A DNA stretch of 64,000 nucleotides from Callaeas wilsoni. Lineage: Eukaryota; Chordata; Aves; Passeriformes; Callaeidae. The stretch is taken from positions 124,001 to 188,000 of the forward strand of contig VWPU01002882.1 of NCBI GenBank assembly GCA_013398955.1, read 5' to 3'. Both the position numbers and the translations under genes were made by a program. Below the pieces are notes generated by a model that did no database searches, was not told where the DNA came from, and saw nothing but the letters and a program-made list of their open reading frames with translations. Below, one piece after another: positions 13,801-26,267 of the stretch; position 1 is the first letter of the stretch; each line of letters opens with the position of its first letter.

Positions 13801-16800
13801 TGGAATGTGTTAAGAGATTAAATTGTACTCTAGATCTGTAATGAATTATAAGTGACTGGTGAAATGCCCTCATTTTAGTTCTTACATATAACTAAGTGTT
13901 AATCCCATCAGGGAAAGGGAATGTAAATAGTATACACATTCATGCACCTTACATATTTTCTCAAGGATCTCTTTTTAGATTACTGAGCAAAACTCTCTCC
14001 TGCTCTACTGTTAATGCTGTTAAGCCAAAATTTGAAACAAAACCTGAAACTTTGTTTTTTTCTCTTCTGACTCATGGAACCCTACAACTGATAAATTCCA
14101 GTTGGGGAATATATTAGCATGTGTAGTGCCTGCCAAAATTGTTTCTGGGACTTCATAATAAACCAGTCTTTTAAAGTAAGTTCTTCATATTTCATATTGA
14201 ATGGTTTTACAAAAAGAATGGAAGATACACAGGAAACTGGTACAATAATTTAAAAATGGTTGGTTTTTTTTAACCCTGAGCATTTTTATCATCAGTCTGC
14301 CTCACCATCTCTAAAATTAAGCAGTAATATTAACTAATTAATATCATAAATACATCTAAGACAAAATACACAGTACACAAAATTTCCAAGAGGAAATCCT
14401 TCCTCTCTATATTACTAAGTATTCAGTTTTTTAGGTATAGTAATAAAGCTGAAACAAAATATGTTGCAATGGAAAAGTCAATCTGTTAATTTGAGACAAA
14501 TGTGGTGTTTGATTTTAAAATGCAGAAGGAACTATGACAAAGTTTTCACTGAAACTGATAACATTGCTCTCTTCACAGAGATTTCTTAATCTCTTCAAAG
14601 TTTAATAAACAGAATTGATGAAAGAGCTTCAGAAAAGTTCATCTTCTTTTAAAATTTCTAGATAACAAAAAATCATTGAAACGTTTACGTTTCCCAGTGT
14701 TTGGTGGCTGAAATATTGGTATGTTTTATACCAGTGAGATGAGAAGTTCATCTCTAAGTTATGAGGTCGCTGCAACAATATATCTAGCACACAGATATAT
14801 TTTGGAGTTCTCCACATACCTATTCTGAACTATTGCCATAAGTTATAAAATTCCAGTCAATCCATATTTAAGAGTTTATATATTTGAAATTTTTATTTGA
14901 AATTTTACAAAAATGTCCTATAATAATTTCCTCTAAAAGTTTGTGCATACAGCATTTTAGAACTATTGACTGCAATTAATACCAGAAAATCTTATAAGAA
15001 AACAAATTTTGTAACTTTGCAGATCTTAGTTTGCAGTATTCCCAAGTTTATGCCTGTTCAATACTATTGTTAGCACACATAGACAGAATAAGATGCAGCA
15101 GCCATGCATTATTTAAAAGTCATATCTTGACAAGTGATGACAATTGAGCATGACAATTTTGGAGATTCTTATTTGTTAAGATTTCACCATAATCACTTCT
15201 CAGACTTCTTCCAAAATTCCTGTTGAATAATAGTTTGAAGCAGCTCAGCAACAGTACTTTATTCTATTAAACCAGAAAATTCCTCCCCAAACCATCTGGG
15301 CTGGCAGGTGTTCATCATCAGATCTAGGTTGCTATGAGACAAGATTTGCTTATACTAATTAGTCATGTAGCATGAAACTCCAATTTTGCTCGTTTGAAAC
15401 AACTTATGTCTGCAATGGCATATTACCAGTACCTGTAAAGCTCAAGGTGTAAGACCCAAGTTAATAATGTCAGAAAGAGAGGAGAGAGGGGCTACTCATT
15501 CATGTAAAACCTTCCAGGTTTGCCCCTAGCTCTCTGACCCATGGAGAGTAGCTTATTATGAGTGATGTGTTAGTGTTTGCCTCTGTGACACAGGTAAAGT
15601 CACAAGGCCAGCTCAGTCATTCTGTTTAACTAACAGAAATTAGGAGTGTCTCTCTGAGCTGGAGCCATTGCGGTATTGACTTTTTCTCCTGAGAACCTTC
15701 CTAATGCTTTCAGGCCTGGGACAGGAGAAGACATGAAATATTATGCAGTTCAAACACTCAAGTTATGATTTTTAAATTATTTTTACTATAACGGAGCCCA
15801 GAAGATTAATATAGAATGCAGTAGCCAACATTATAAGCAGCCAATAGACATGATGCAGAATTTTCCATCTTAGAGTTGAAATAACCAAAGGATAAAATTG
15901 AGACAATCCAAAATCAGCATAATTTGAGATAAATTCAGGCATTTATGGTAGCATTCTAAGTAAAAGATGATTCCAATTTTGAATCAAAAACTTCCCCACA
16001 CACTTGCTCAAAAATACTCCATATAACCATCTAGTCACTTAAGTGAGTGTAAACCACATCAATATTCAAAGATAGATTGGAAGAGGTATGCAAGCACTGA
16101 TTATGTTTCCATCCAGTTGAAGACTCTGAAAAGGGATTGAGTTCATTCTAAAAAACATTTGTCCAGGATTTCACAGTCGTGGTGGTTACATTCAAGTCTG
16201 TGACAACCAGAGGAGCCAGCATAATGAATAATTTAATTCAATGGTTTTAAAAACAACTTCTTATCCCTGTGTCCAGGGGAGCATACACCTATTTTTCTTT
16301 AATACAGTAAGCATAAATGTTTCTAAGAGACTAGAATACAGGGAGTCCTCAGGCCACTGTGATATAGTTCAACACACGGCACACACGGTCTTCCTTATCA
16401 GTATTTTTTCCCAATAAATCTTATAGAGCTTGCAGAAGTGCCTTTGACAGGGAAAAGGCAGATTGTCACAGTCTTACCCATAACTGGGCAATACTGTAAA
16501 TGAGGCTTTGAATTATCTCTGATTCATTGAGTCCCCATTACCCTTACCTAATACCAGTTTGTCTAGGGTTTTTCAAATACTCAAAACAAAGTTACTTTTC
16601 TCTTCAGTGTTCGCCTGCTTGTACTGACACCCAGCTAAGAGATTCCTAATGAGCAGCCTTTATTCAACTGCCAAGGCACCAGAGATCACCTTAGACAAGT
16701 TCTCTGCCTACCCTTTTTCATTGTCTGGTTGCAGCTGCTCCATGCTAAGCCTGTAAGAGCATTGAATCACTCTTCAAGGATCCTGCTGGATGTTACAGGG

Positions 16801-19334
16801 CTGAGCCTCAAATTGCTGAAATTAAGTCGATCCAGTGACAGCATCTAAATCTCCTGAGGTCACACATTCCAGGTATGTAAAATAGCATAACAAAATATCT
16901 GTTTTGCAGTTAAAGTCCAGGATTTTTTTCTCTTTCCTTGATCTCCTGTTGATTTTTGGTGTACTCAACACAATTGTGTGGACCAACTCCAAGAAGGAGA
17001 CTCCAGGGAGTTGTAGCTTCCCCAGTGATTAATACTTGATTATGTCTGTTTTAGAAAAAGCATCCATCTGGTTTAATTAGTATATAGGGCGTCAGATTAT
17101 ATTTTCCTTTTTCTTGACGGCCACCTTGACAAAAAAGCAATTTTTAAAAATTACTATATTTAATGTGACAGACAAGCTTATGATGAGCACAAAAATGCAT
17201 TAGACTTTTAATTCATAATGCTAATAAGCAACAGAGAGCTTTCTACAGGAGTAGAGACTTTTAGTGTGTAGTTTATGCAGTTTTTATCTTTTTATCCCTG
17301 ATCTGACTGCAGGCTGGTATTCATTCAAGATCCTATGGGGGAACGGCCTAAATTGGCAAGTCATAAGAATAACAGAAGTGGATCCTCAAGAATAAATCAC
17401 ATGATGCTAAAGAGTTGAAATCCATATACATTTTGGAGGTTGAGATAGGGCTGTTAGAAATGGTATATTTTATTTCACAAAGTTCTAATACTTGACTGAG
17501 GGTGTAATTTTGAATGTCAGTACATTTGTCAATTTTCATTGCCTCAAAATACTAAAAGGCTCAAAACTCCAGTTAACAATGATGAGTGGAAGTATTGGAA
17601 TTCTTGCTGAGCCTCTGTATTTCAGGTTGAAAAGAAATGGTCCCTCCTGCCTCCCAAACTTTAAAGCTCCTATAATAAAAAAAAAAATGTTGAAAAGAAT
17701 TTGAAAAAAATCCCCACAGCAAAAACTGTTGTGGCAAGAGAAGAAGCCATGTAAAGCGTTCCACTGCATTGTTGAATGGAATAATTTGCCTGGAATCATT
17801 AAATTCTTATTCATTCATGCAGCAAGCAAACTGAGAAACCTGCTGACTCAAGGGAAATTTGATTATTTCATAGACATCCTTCTTCAGCCAATTAAGGAGA
17901 AGCAAAATCTGGTGCTGTCTTGATGTGGGTGACAGGAAAACAGGCATTTAAATTTCTGGTAGCACAAACATATAAATTGAGAAGGAAACAATATAAAAAT
18001 AAGCCAAATCTGTCCTAATATTTCTTGCTGAACCAAGCACTCAATACTTTTCTTTATAAGGTTAGTGAAATGTAAAAAGCTGTATGGATATTGTGAGATT
18101 TACATAAATTATTGATGAGTACCTTCTTATTTTAATTTATCTGCAGCTGTGAGATTGACAGTTATCCCACTGGCATTACAGCATATGCTTTTTTTCTTTG
18201 TTTGTTCATGAGACTATCTAAGGAAAATATTTATATCTGCAATTTGTACATGTCACAGTACAAACACTGGTTTTGTCCCTTTATACCTGCCTCGGGTGGT
18301 CCAAAATGCATGTTACAACAAGAGAAGGAAGTTCGTTTTCCAAGCCACTGAACAATCAATTAAAATTAGTAAGGAGGAGGAAGATGAGTGTCCTTTGCAC
18401 ACAAAGGTCTTTTGCTGGAGAGCATTTGTTCATCAGAGTCCACCATGTAGCTGGATAATAAGACAATTTGAAAGACAGGACATTGCTCAACATGAACTCT
18501 GTATAGCTGCATTTGTGCTGACACAAGGTAATGGACTTCCTGAAATAATCCAACCAAAGAGTTGAAGCAAAGGAGAGATAGCACAAAGAGTTTTCTCAGG
18601 AAGTGTAAAATAGGAAGAAAAGAAGAAAAGGAGTCATAGAAACAGAATAACACTATTTCTGACTTGTGCAACACCCTTCCAGTGATATGAAGGCTGTTGA
18701 ATACTTTATCATAATGTCCTCCTGTGTTCTCATTAGCGTCTCATCTTCTGAAGTGCAGGTGACTTAATTCCCAAATAGTAATTTTAAAAACAATATTTGT
18801 AACTTTTAAACAAAGTTTTCAAGTTAGAATGACCACCCTTACAATTTATTTTCAGAGATGTGAATACCCATCACTGCAGGCACAAAAAGACAAAGAAATA
18901 CCGTCTTTTCTATTGTCCCCTTAGATGTCTTCAGGCAAACATCTTTTCTATCTGTTAAATCAAAGTTAGATGTAGCCATGAGGTTGAGAGGCTGTGTATG
19001 TCCAGAAATAACCTGTCCAGAGAGCTGTCAGAAAAGGAACTAAAAAGAAAAACCTTTTTTCATTCTATAGTAATGAATATATAACCTGGGACTTTTATTC
19101 AATCTTTACCATTACTAAGACAGACAGAGACAGCAGGTGTATGAAAACACACACACATAACCATGCAAGGTAGGAACAAAGAGCAGGTGCTGAAATAGTT
19201 ACAACCACAAGAAGGATGGAGAAGATGGTGTGGTGGGTGTTGCAAAGCTTCCGCTGGGCATAGAACACTGATTTTGCATGCCTAAAAGACTAATGAAATG
19301 GGAAGGGGAGACTGGGAAAAAACGTTCTGACCTA

Positions 19335-19365
<31 letters not shown>

Positions 19366-22300
19366 AAGACAGAAAGAGAGAGAAAGAGAGAGAGAGAGAA
19401 AGGGAGAGAAAGAGAGAACCAAACCAAAAAAATCTAGAACAAGAACCTAAAAAATAAGCTAACAAAAAACATACCTAGGAATTTTGGATAATTTTATCAG
19501 AGAAAAATAATTTAATGGTAAATTAACAGAGAAGGTCATGAAATAAATTGCTTTTTATTTATAGCCCTATTAGTACCTGGATACAATATGCTAAGCTCCC
19601 TCAGCCACCAATTTATTGTGGCAATAATTTTGTTTAGCATGATTTATTTTATGTTTATCAAATGTTAATGATGGGAACTCTTCTCATAACTTTCTCTTAA
19701 ATATTAGTCAGGTTTGGAATTGTAAGCACTCAAAATTTAATAAAAGAAGACTGTTGTTTTCAGATGTTTAAATCTCTGAGATGAACTCAGAGGTGATTTT
19801 TTTTCCCCCTTGAGGCTAAATGAAAAAATTGCCCTTATTTTTTCTAGATTTTTAACCTCAGTTTTGCTATGAAATTAAACACCACTGAAATTAATAGGTA
19901 TGAAATTCCAGAAGCTTTTGAGGAGGCAAGTAAAAAATGAACAGGAAAATATTAATACAATTTAATTACAATATATTAATACATTATAATTACATTTTAA
20001 TTATTGCCATGGTGCTAAAAATGTGAGGGAATCCACAAACAAAAAAACAAAACCAAAAAGAACAAGATGATAAATGCAACAGAGCTTGTGCTTTTTCTTG
20101 CTAACACAATTTTCAGGACAGCTCTTTTAGTAGTTGTACTAGTTCTGTCCCTGGGTAAGATTTTAAAGGAGAAACCAACTTCAGTACAGTATAGTCCATG
20201 AACAGGACCTGTCATTCATAGCTTTAGAAAACATTCTTTTGTGTAGCAGATGTTGTCTAGATGCAAAGTCTCCAGAGAGATTCATTAGCAATTGAATGTG
20301 TGATTAATGAACGAATTTCAGGTTTCATCTGCCTCAGTTCATGGATAGATATCAGTATTACAACTTCCTATGGAAATGAACAAGGAAACTTTGTGACCCC
20401 ATCATCTTTTCTATTTCTGTTTCCCCTTTATATTTTCACATGGAACTGCTTAGAAAAAAATAATCATAACTACAGACCTTCCAATATATGTAATTGGCTA
20501 ATCCGAATGAAATGCTAATTTTTCGTGTTCAGGTTCAGCAAGCCTCTCACAAAGCTTAGCAAAATCATATATGGGTTTCATTACCTCCTAATAAAGAAAC
20601 TTTTAAAATAAATAGAAAAAAAGTAACCACATTTATTGTGCAAATATGTACAGCTTTTTTACCAAGATGCATTATCAACACCCAAATTTAAATCCAAGGT
20701 ACGCTTTCATAAACCATTTTCAGGAACAATGTAAGACATAAATATGACAATCAAAGGCTATATCTCTATGTGCTTACAAAACAATTGATCTACATGCAAG
20801 AGAACTCCGTAACAAAATGTGCTTATTTTGCTCCACTCTGAAGTATGGTGTATTAAACAAAAAAAACCCCACTAAATGCATGAGAGAGAAAAATCTCTTA
20901 AAAATACATAATCTTAGTTCTTTTGTTTTTTAATACTTACCTGTTGGCTACACAATGCCATATAAATGTGATTTGATCAAAATCAAAATGTTTTCTGTGA
21001 TTGTGAAAGGCAGATTAATGTTTACAGAGGAAATTTTCTCACTAATTTCCCAATAAACTTCACAACAGATAGCAGACTTCCATTGCATGCATACAAGTAT
21101 TTCCAATCTCCCCTAGAGAGTCACTTTCTCTCATTTTAAAAGTCATCAGAAGTGTCATCCCAAAGGCAGGAGAAGATTGAACAAGTTTCTTGATAGCAAG
21201 CATGTAAAATACATCGTTTTGCATTAAAAAAATCACAAAAGTTCCCTATTACATCAAATACAATTTTATTCTTCAACTCCTAGGAGGTTTTGAAGATGAT
21301 TCCATTCCTATAAATTTTAGAGACATGTCAGGTTATCTTTTTTCAATAAAACAACTTTGTTTATTCAACTTTGATGCAGCGACTTTCAGAAACATTTATC
21401 TTTGGCACAATCTACATCTCTTAAAATCCTAGAACAATTAATTAAGCCACATTTAATCACATTTAACCAAGAAATTGCTGGTTCTTAATGAAATGAGGTT
21501 GCAGGAAAAAGAAAGTTGTACTATTTTACTATTATAACTTCTAATATCCATGCATTTAAACTGGAATTAAAATTAAATTTCAACGAGTTTGATAATGCAC
21601 ATTGGCATACAGTGCAAGCATTGCTGAAGATAACCACAGGAGTCTGTTTCAGGAACTAGCATGTGATTCATCTTTGGGACATACAGTAAAATGCTAACAC
21701 TCACAAATATCTTCTCAGAGTCTTTTGATGTGGATGTGGGAAATGATTAAGTTGAAAGCACTAATCTCTCTCATTTTCCTTTGTAAACAAAGACAGCATG
21801 TAAACAAAGGCTTTCAGAAATTAAGTGAGATGTATTGACTAATAGCATCATTAGTCCCTCACATTCCACATGCCTGGACTTGAAGAATATGTTTCTGATT
21901 ATAAAAATGCAGTCTCTTAGAGTAAAAATAGGTAAATAGAGTTTACTCAATAGAGTAACTCAATAGAGTTATAGCACTGTTGAATCATTGAGCAGTTGGC
22001 AAATTGACTCAAGAAAGTTTGACTTTCACAACTCTCTGTGACAATGGGAGAGAATTTTGATCTCTATGGGATTTTTCCCGTCACATATTTGTGACAATAT
22101 TACCACATCCAATTCTGTACTGAGAAGTGTGTTCATCTAATTCTGTCCACCCTCATTGTGAAGTGTCCCATTAGGTAACATGACAAAAGATGGCCCCACA
22201 CAAAAGGGAATGCAGAGGAAAGTCGTAGTTGTGGGAATCCCAGTAGCTGGATGCATAACCTACTCGTGCAGCATGTGACAGAGGCAGTGTAGGAGGCACC

Positions 22301-22744
22301 TGGAGAGAGCGAGGGGCCAGACCCACCTGCTGGACAGGCTGAATGTCCATGACTTGGAAATGCACAGTGTGTGACTCACTAGACAAGCAAGATCTCACCA
22401 AGCTGGCACACACTGTGTACATGACGCATGTTTTTGATATACACCTTTGACTCATCTATGGTAATACTACTCAATGAAAGAGAAATTACCGAAATAGGGA
22501 ATTTTATATTTCAGATTTGAATCTATGTGACAAAATAATAAATGGTGATTAGTGCTGTTTTGTTGTTTTTCCCTTGTATAAAGTGATTTCCAACAGTTTA
22601 AGAAGAATTATTTGGTAATGGGGAAATTCTTGAGGTAGATCTAGCCTATCTAAGGACTAAATTCAGAATACACCTTCTGATGCTTAAACCTAAAAATTCA
22701 TCGGGAACTTGAAAGTAAAGTATGGTCGAGAAGTGATGGGTCAC
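10831..22744. other. non-coding region, no gene recognised
   Basis: AT-rich unique DNA. It holds the polypurine microsatellite at 19335 and a candidate conserved element at 17085-17270. A GC-richer island at about 22180-22420 is unlike its surroundings but not recognised. The 116-codon frame at 10980-11330 shows no domain or membrane pattern. Confidence 0.6.
19335..19418. repeat. polypurine (GAAA)n/(GA)n microsatellite
   Basis: About 84 bp, almost pure G/A on the plus strand (one C at 19370), starting as GAAA units and changing to GA and GAAAGA units. The minus-strand frame of Ser/Leu/Phe runs is only the translation of this repeat. Confidence 0.93.
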
Positions 22745-23075
22745 TATGGTCTGTCACCTCACTGCTGAGTGGACGAGACCTGTTCAGCCTGAGAAAGCTT
22801 TGGGAGAACCTACCAGCACCCCTTTGGAGCCCATAAGGAGATGTTGAGGAAGATGGAGATCTTCATGGTAGTGCGTGGCAGGAGAATGAGGGACACTAAG
22901 CACAAGCTGAAACAGAAGAGCTTGGGTCTGGACACAGGAAAACACCTTTCGCCACGAAGGCAGGCAGGCAATAGAGCCAGTGGTCCGAGCAGGCTCTGAG
23001 GTCTTTGGCCTTTGAAGTGCTCACAGCCTAACTGGATAAAGCCTTAAGCAATGGGATCTGATCCCAGAGCTGGTA
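22745..23075 (+). mobile_element. CR1-like LINE fragment, 3' region, old copy
   Basis: Diverged CR1 3' region in plus orientation. Recognisable pieces are CCTGTTCAGCCTGAGAAAG near 22780, a GATGGAGATCTTCATGG segment, a CATAAGCTGAAAC-like segment, and ACTGGATAAAGCC followed by GATCTGATCCCAGAGCTGG near 23055. It lacks the terminal octamer tail. The GC-rich stretch continuing to about 23190 may belong to it or to another old repeat. Confidence 0.65.
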
Positions 23076-23868
23076 GTCAGTGTGTCAAAGCCAATGGCAC
23101 CTGTGGTCTGGCTTTGGTGGGAGGCTAACAGGGCTGAGCCCCACAACCTGGGCTGTGCCACTGCCCCAGCCAGGAGCAGGCAGCTGGTATTTAGTAGAAA
23201 CAATTACGTGTTATTTCTAGAGTTTATTAAAATTATGGATTACTTTGACTAAAAAAAAAAAATCCGATTAGATTGCTATCAATCAGCAGTGAAGAACCTT
23301 GAGAAGTTAACTGCTTAATAATTGATCTGAGTTTAAATACTGTTGTTTTTAATGAGCTATTTTTTCCTTGTTAGAAACTTTTTTCCTTGTTTAGTAATCT
23401 ATAAACTTCATCTTGTAACGTATTCTGAATAAAAATGCTAGGCTCTAAGGTCCAACAAAAGAATCTAGTCATAAAAATAATTTCCATGCTGTGGCCTAAT
23501 AATAATTTTGAATACCCATACTATTTCAGAAGCCTGTGAAAATAACAAAAAGTGATTTAGTTTTCAGCACTGATCTTGACTATCTACACCATACAGTTTT
23601 TGATGTTCAATTAAACTAATAAAGAAATGCAGGATGAATTCTATATAAACATTTAGCAATAAAGACAAAACTGTTCTGTGGTATCAATAATAATTTTTGA
23701 TATACAAACACTAGTAAGGTAGTATTGACCACAATTTTCTGCATTGTTGAAAAACCATACTTGCCAAGATAAAAATTCCAGAATTTGTTTTGTTTTGCTT
23801 TCAGCTTTAAAGAGCAACTTTCAAGAAGGTGAATTGGAATTTTTGCATCCAATATCAGGTCATTATCT

Positions 23869-23906
23869 AAAACAAACAAACAAACAAACAAACAAACAAA
23901 CAAAAA
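23869..23906. repeat. (AAAC)n microsatellite
   Basis: About nine uninterrupted AAAC units, followed by an A-rich stretch. Confidence 0.93.
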
Positions 23907-26238
23907 GAAAAAAGAAAGGATGATGCTATGATTATACCGTTATGTCTACTGGAAATGTACACAATATTAATCTTTATAGAAAAAGAACAAAATGATTAAT
24001 TAGGTGACTTACAAAAGTCCAAAGTTACCACTGAAATGAAACTGTATACGGCAGCTTCTTACATGTCAAGGTTTTTTGCAGATGCTTTTTGATGTGAGAG
24101 TTCTTCTGATTTCTGCACACTTGGTTCTGGTGCATGCACCTGGACATGTGAACTTGACTTTTGCCTAAGCATCAGTGAATTCTAAAGACTACAGGAATAA
24201 CCCAAAGGCCACTTGAGTTGCACACAGACATCTTTTCCTCATGTCTAATGACACTAACAAGAATCAGGCATTCAGGATTGGAAGGCACAAGTTCTTGATA
24301 CTACCTAATCTATACATCATAGTGATTAGACTCTCGTAGTGTTAAGTATATATTTATTTCTCTACCTTGGAGGGAGATGGAAAGATCTATAATTATATTT
24401 CTGTAATTTCTGTTATTTTTTACAGAAAAAGATTTAGTAGGCTGGATAGCCTACTCCTCAGGAAATAGTATGAAAAACTGCAGTTTAATTGTTAGACTAC
24501 TGACTGTCTTCAATGTCACCAGGAACAAGTCCTCAAGTTCTTCAGTTTGCATTATATTTGTATTGAATGAAACAACAACATCACAGTACTGGCAGACCAA
24601 AATATAAGAGTCCCTTTGGCAGGGAAGGTTTAATAGAAAACTATAGAATGTTTTTCTCATCTACTGCCTGCAGGACAGGGATTCAGCATCTCAGCAATTA
24701 TACAGGAGAGAGATAAAACATTCTTAGTCACTAGATGGTCTTTCTGCTGGAAGTTAAGGAGCTTTCTTAGCAGGCAGAACTCTGAATTCTAGTTTCCCCT
24801 GGAACGCTGAATCAGAGTATCATTCCCATTAACAACCTTTTAAATAATAATAAAAGTATAAGCAAAATTCTAAACTTCTTGTACCATTGTCATCAAAAAA
24901 CCCCAAACCAGATAAATTCCAAGTAGCAATCTTCTGAATTTCAGACTCCAGTTTCTGAGCAGTAGTTTTGATACTTGAGGTACAGTACAGAGAAGTGCTC
25001 AGTAGCCTGATGAGTAGCTCAGAGTCTGATCATAACTCTGGAAAGGAACAATAGTTTAAAGGCACAGTAACTGCCTGTTTAACTTGAAGGCACTTAAATA
25101 TTGAATTGGATCTAGTCTAAGAAGATATTTGCAGGACTATCTTCTAACATGTAACAATCTCTCCTTACATAAAAGGGACAAACACAGCAGAACAAAAAAT
25201 TGGTACTACCATAACTGATTGGTTGCTCAAGTTACTATCTCTTACTATTTTGAGAAAATTATTTTTCTTTTCCATTTCATTCAGCACAAAGTGGAGATTA
25301 TTTCATGCTTTGACTCAAAGGAAAACTGTTATTTAAAAACTGCCAGTACTAATTTCTGGATCATGCATATTTTCCTTGATAGTCTCCAGACTGAATGTCT
25401 TCACCTTTCTGTTCATCCACACATTAGTTATAAGATCTGACAGGATCACAATACACATTAATATGGCTGCAGGGCACATAAATATATATTTAACACTTAC
25501 GAAAGGAATTTATTTTTTATAATAACACTAAATTTAACAAATGTAAGTCAGAAGATTCTGCAGACACTCCATAGCACAAAAATGAGGTCCTACTCACAAG
25601 ATAGAACTTACTAATAGTCTCTCAAACTGGAAAATCAGTTCTGAGGCCAGGGCAAGGGCTCCTGCCTGTGGCTGGGGCATTGGGGTCTCCCCATCGTGGC
25701 ATTTCTGTGCTATTTCTTGTTTAAAAAAATGGGTCTTTAACCCCATGAGGTTAACATAAGCACGGTCTGAAGAAGCACTCGAAGAATGGTGGCATGAAAC
25801 CTCCATTTTTCTTCCACTCCTCCAAACTAAGGGAAGTACCATTACAGAATCTGTAAAGGTTTAAGACTCCCTTTTTTCACAGTTTTAAGATCTCCTTATT
25901 ATTCCACAAATCAATTTGGCTAATTGATAGATATATCTGTGCCTTACCCTTTACACTCAGTCTTCTTACATAAGTTAAAAGAAGAAATACAGTTTGTAAA
26001 TGTAATATTCTTTTCCTGTCTTCAAAGTGATTTTCTCAATCCCATCAAACACAGCTAGTGAGACTGCATTTCTCAAAGTAAATCAAGATTTTATATTTTA
26101 GAGTGTATGTGGAACCCTGCTGGGACAGAAAAGAGTGCTCCTAGAAATACTAACATTCTTTTTGCCTCTATTTACATTAGCCCATTCCTTGAAGTGTCAG
26201 ATAAGAACAGATATTTTTTACAGATTTTCTAGCTAGAA

Positions 26239-26267
26239 CTTCTTCTTCTTCTTTTTTTTTTTTTTTA
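26239..26267. repeat. (CTT)n and poly-T tract
   Basis: Four CTT units run into about 16 T in a row. Confidence 0.88.

Noticed and set aside
17729..17923. Peptide with a WNNLP motif that could suggest a CR1 ORF2 fragment
   Set aside because: Only a few residues resemble CR1 and no other CR1 block or 3' tail lies nearby.
19199..19465. Minus-strand frame with long Ser/Leu/Phe runs resembling a membrane peptide
   Set aside because: It is the translation of the GA/GAAA microsatellite.
23869..23906. Tandem repeat considered as a CRISPR-like or regulatory array
   Set aside because: It is a plain tetranucleotide microsatellite without spacers, in a vertebrate genome.
24726..24742. Second possible CTCF-like word (TCACTAGATGGT)
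   Set aside because: It misses key consensus positions, including the GGC core.
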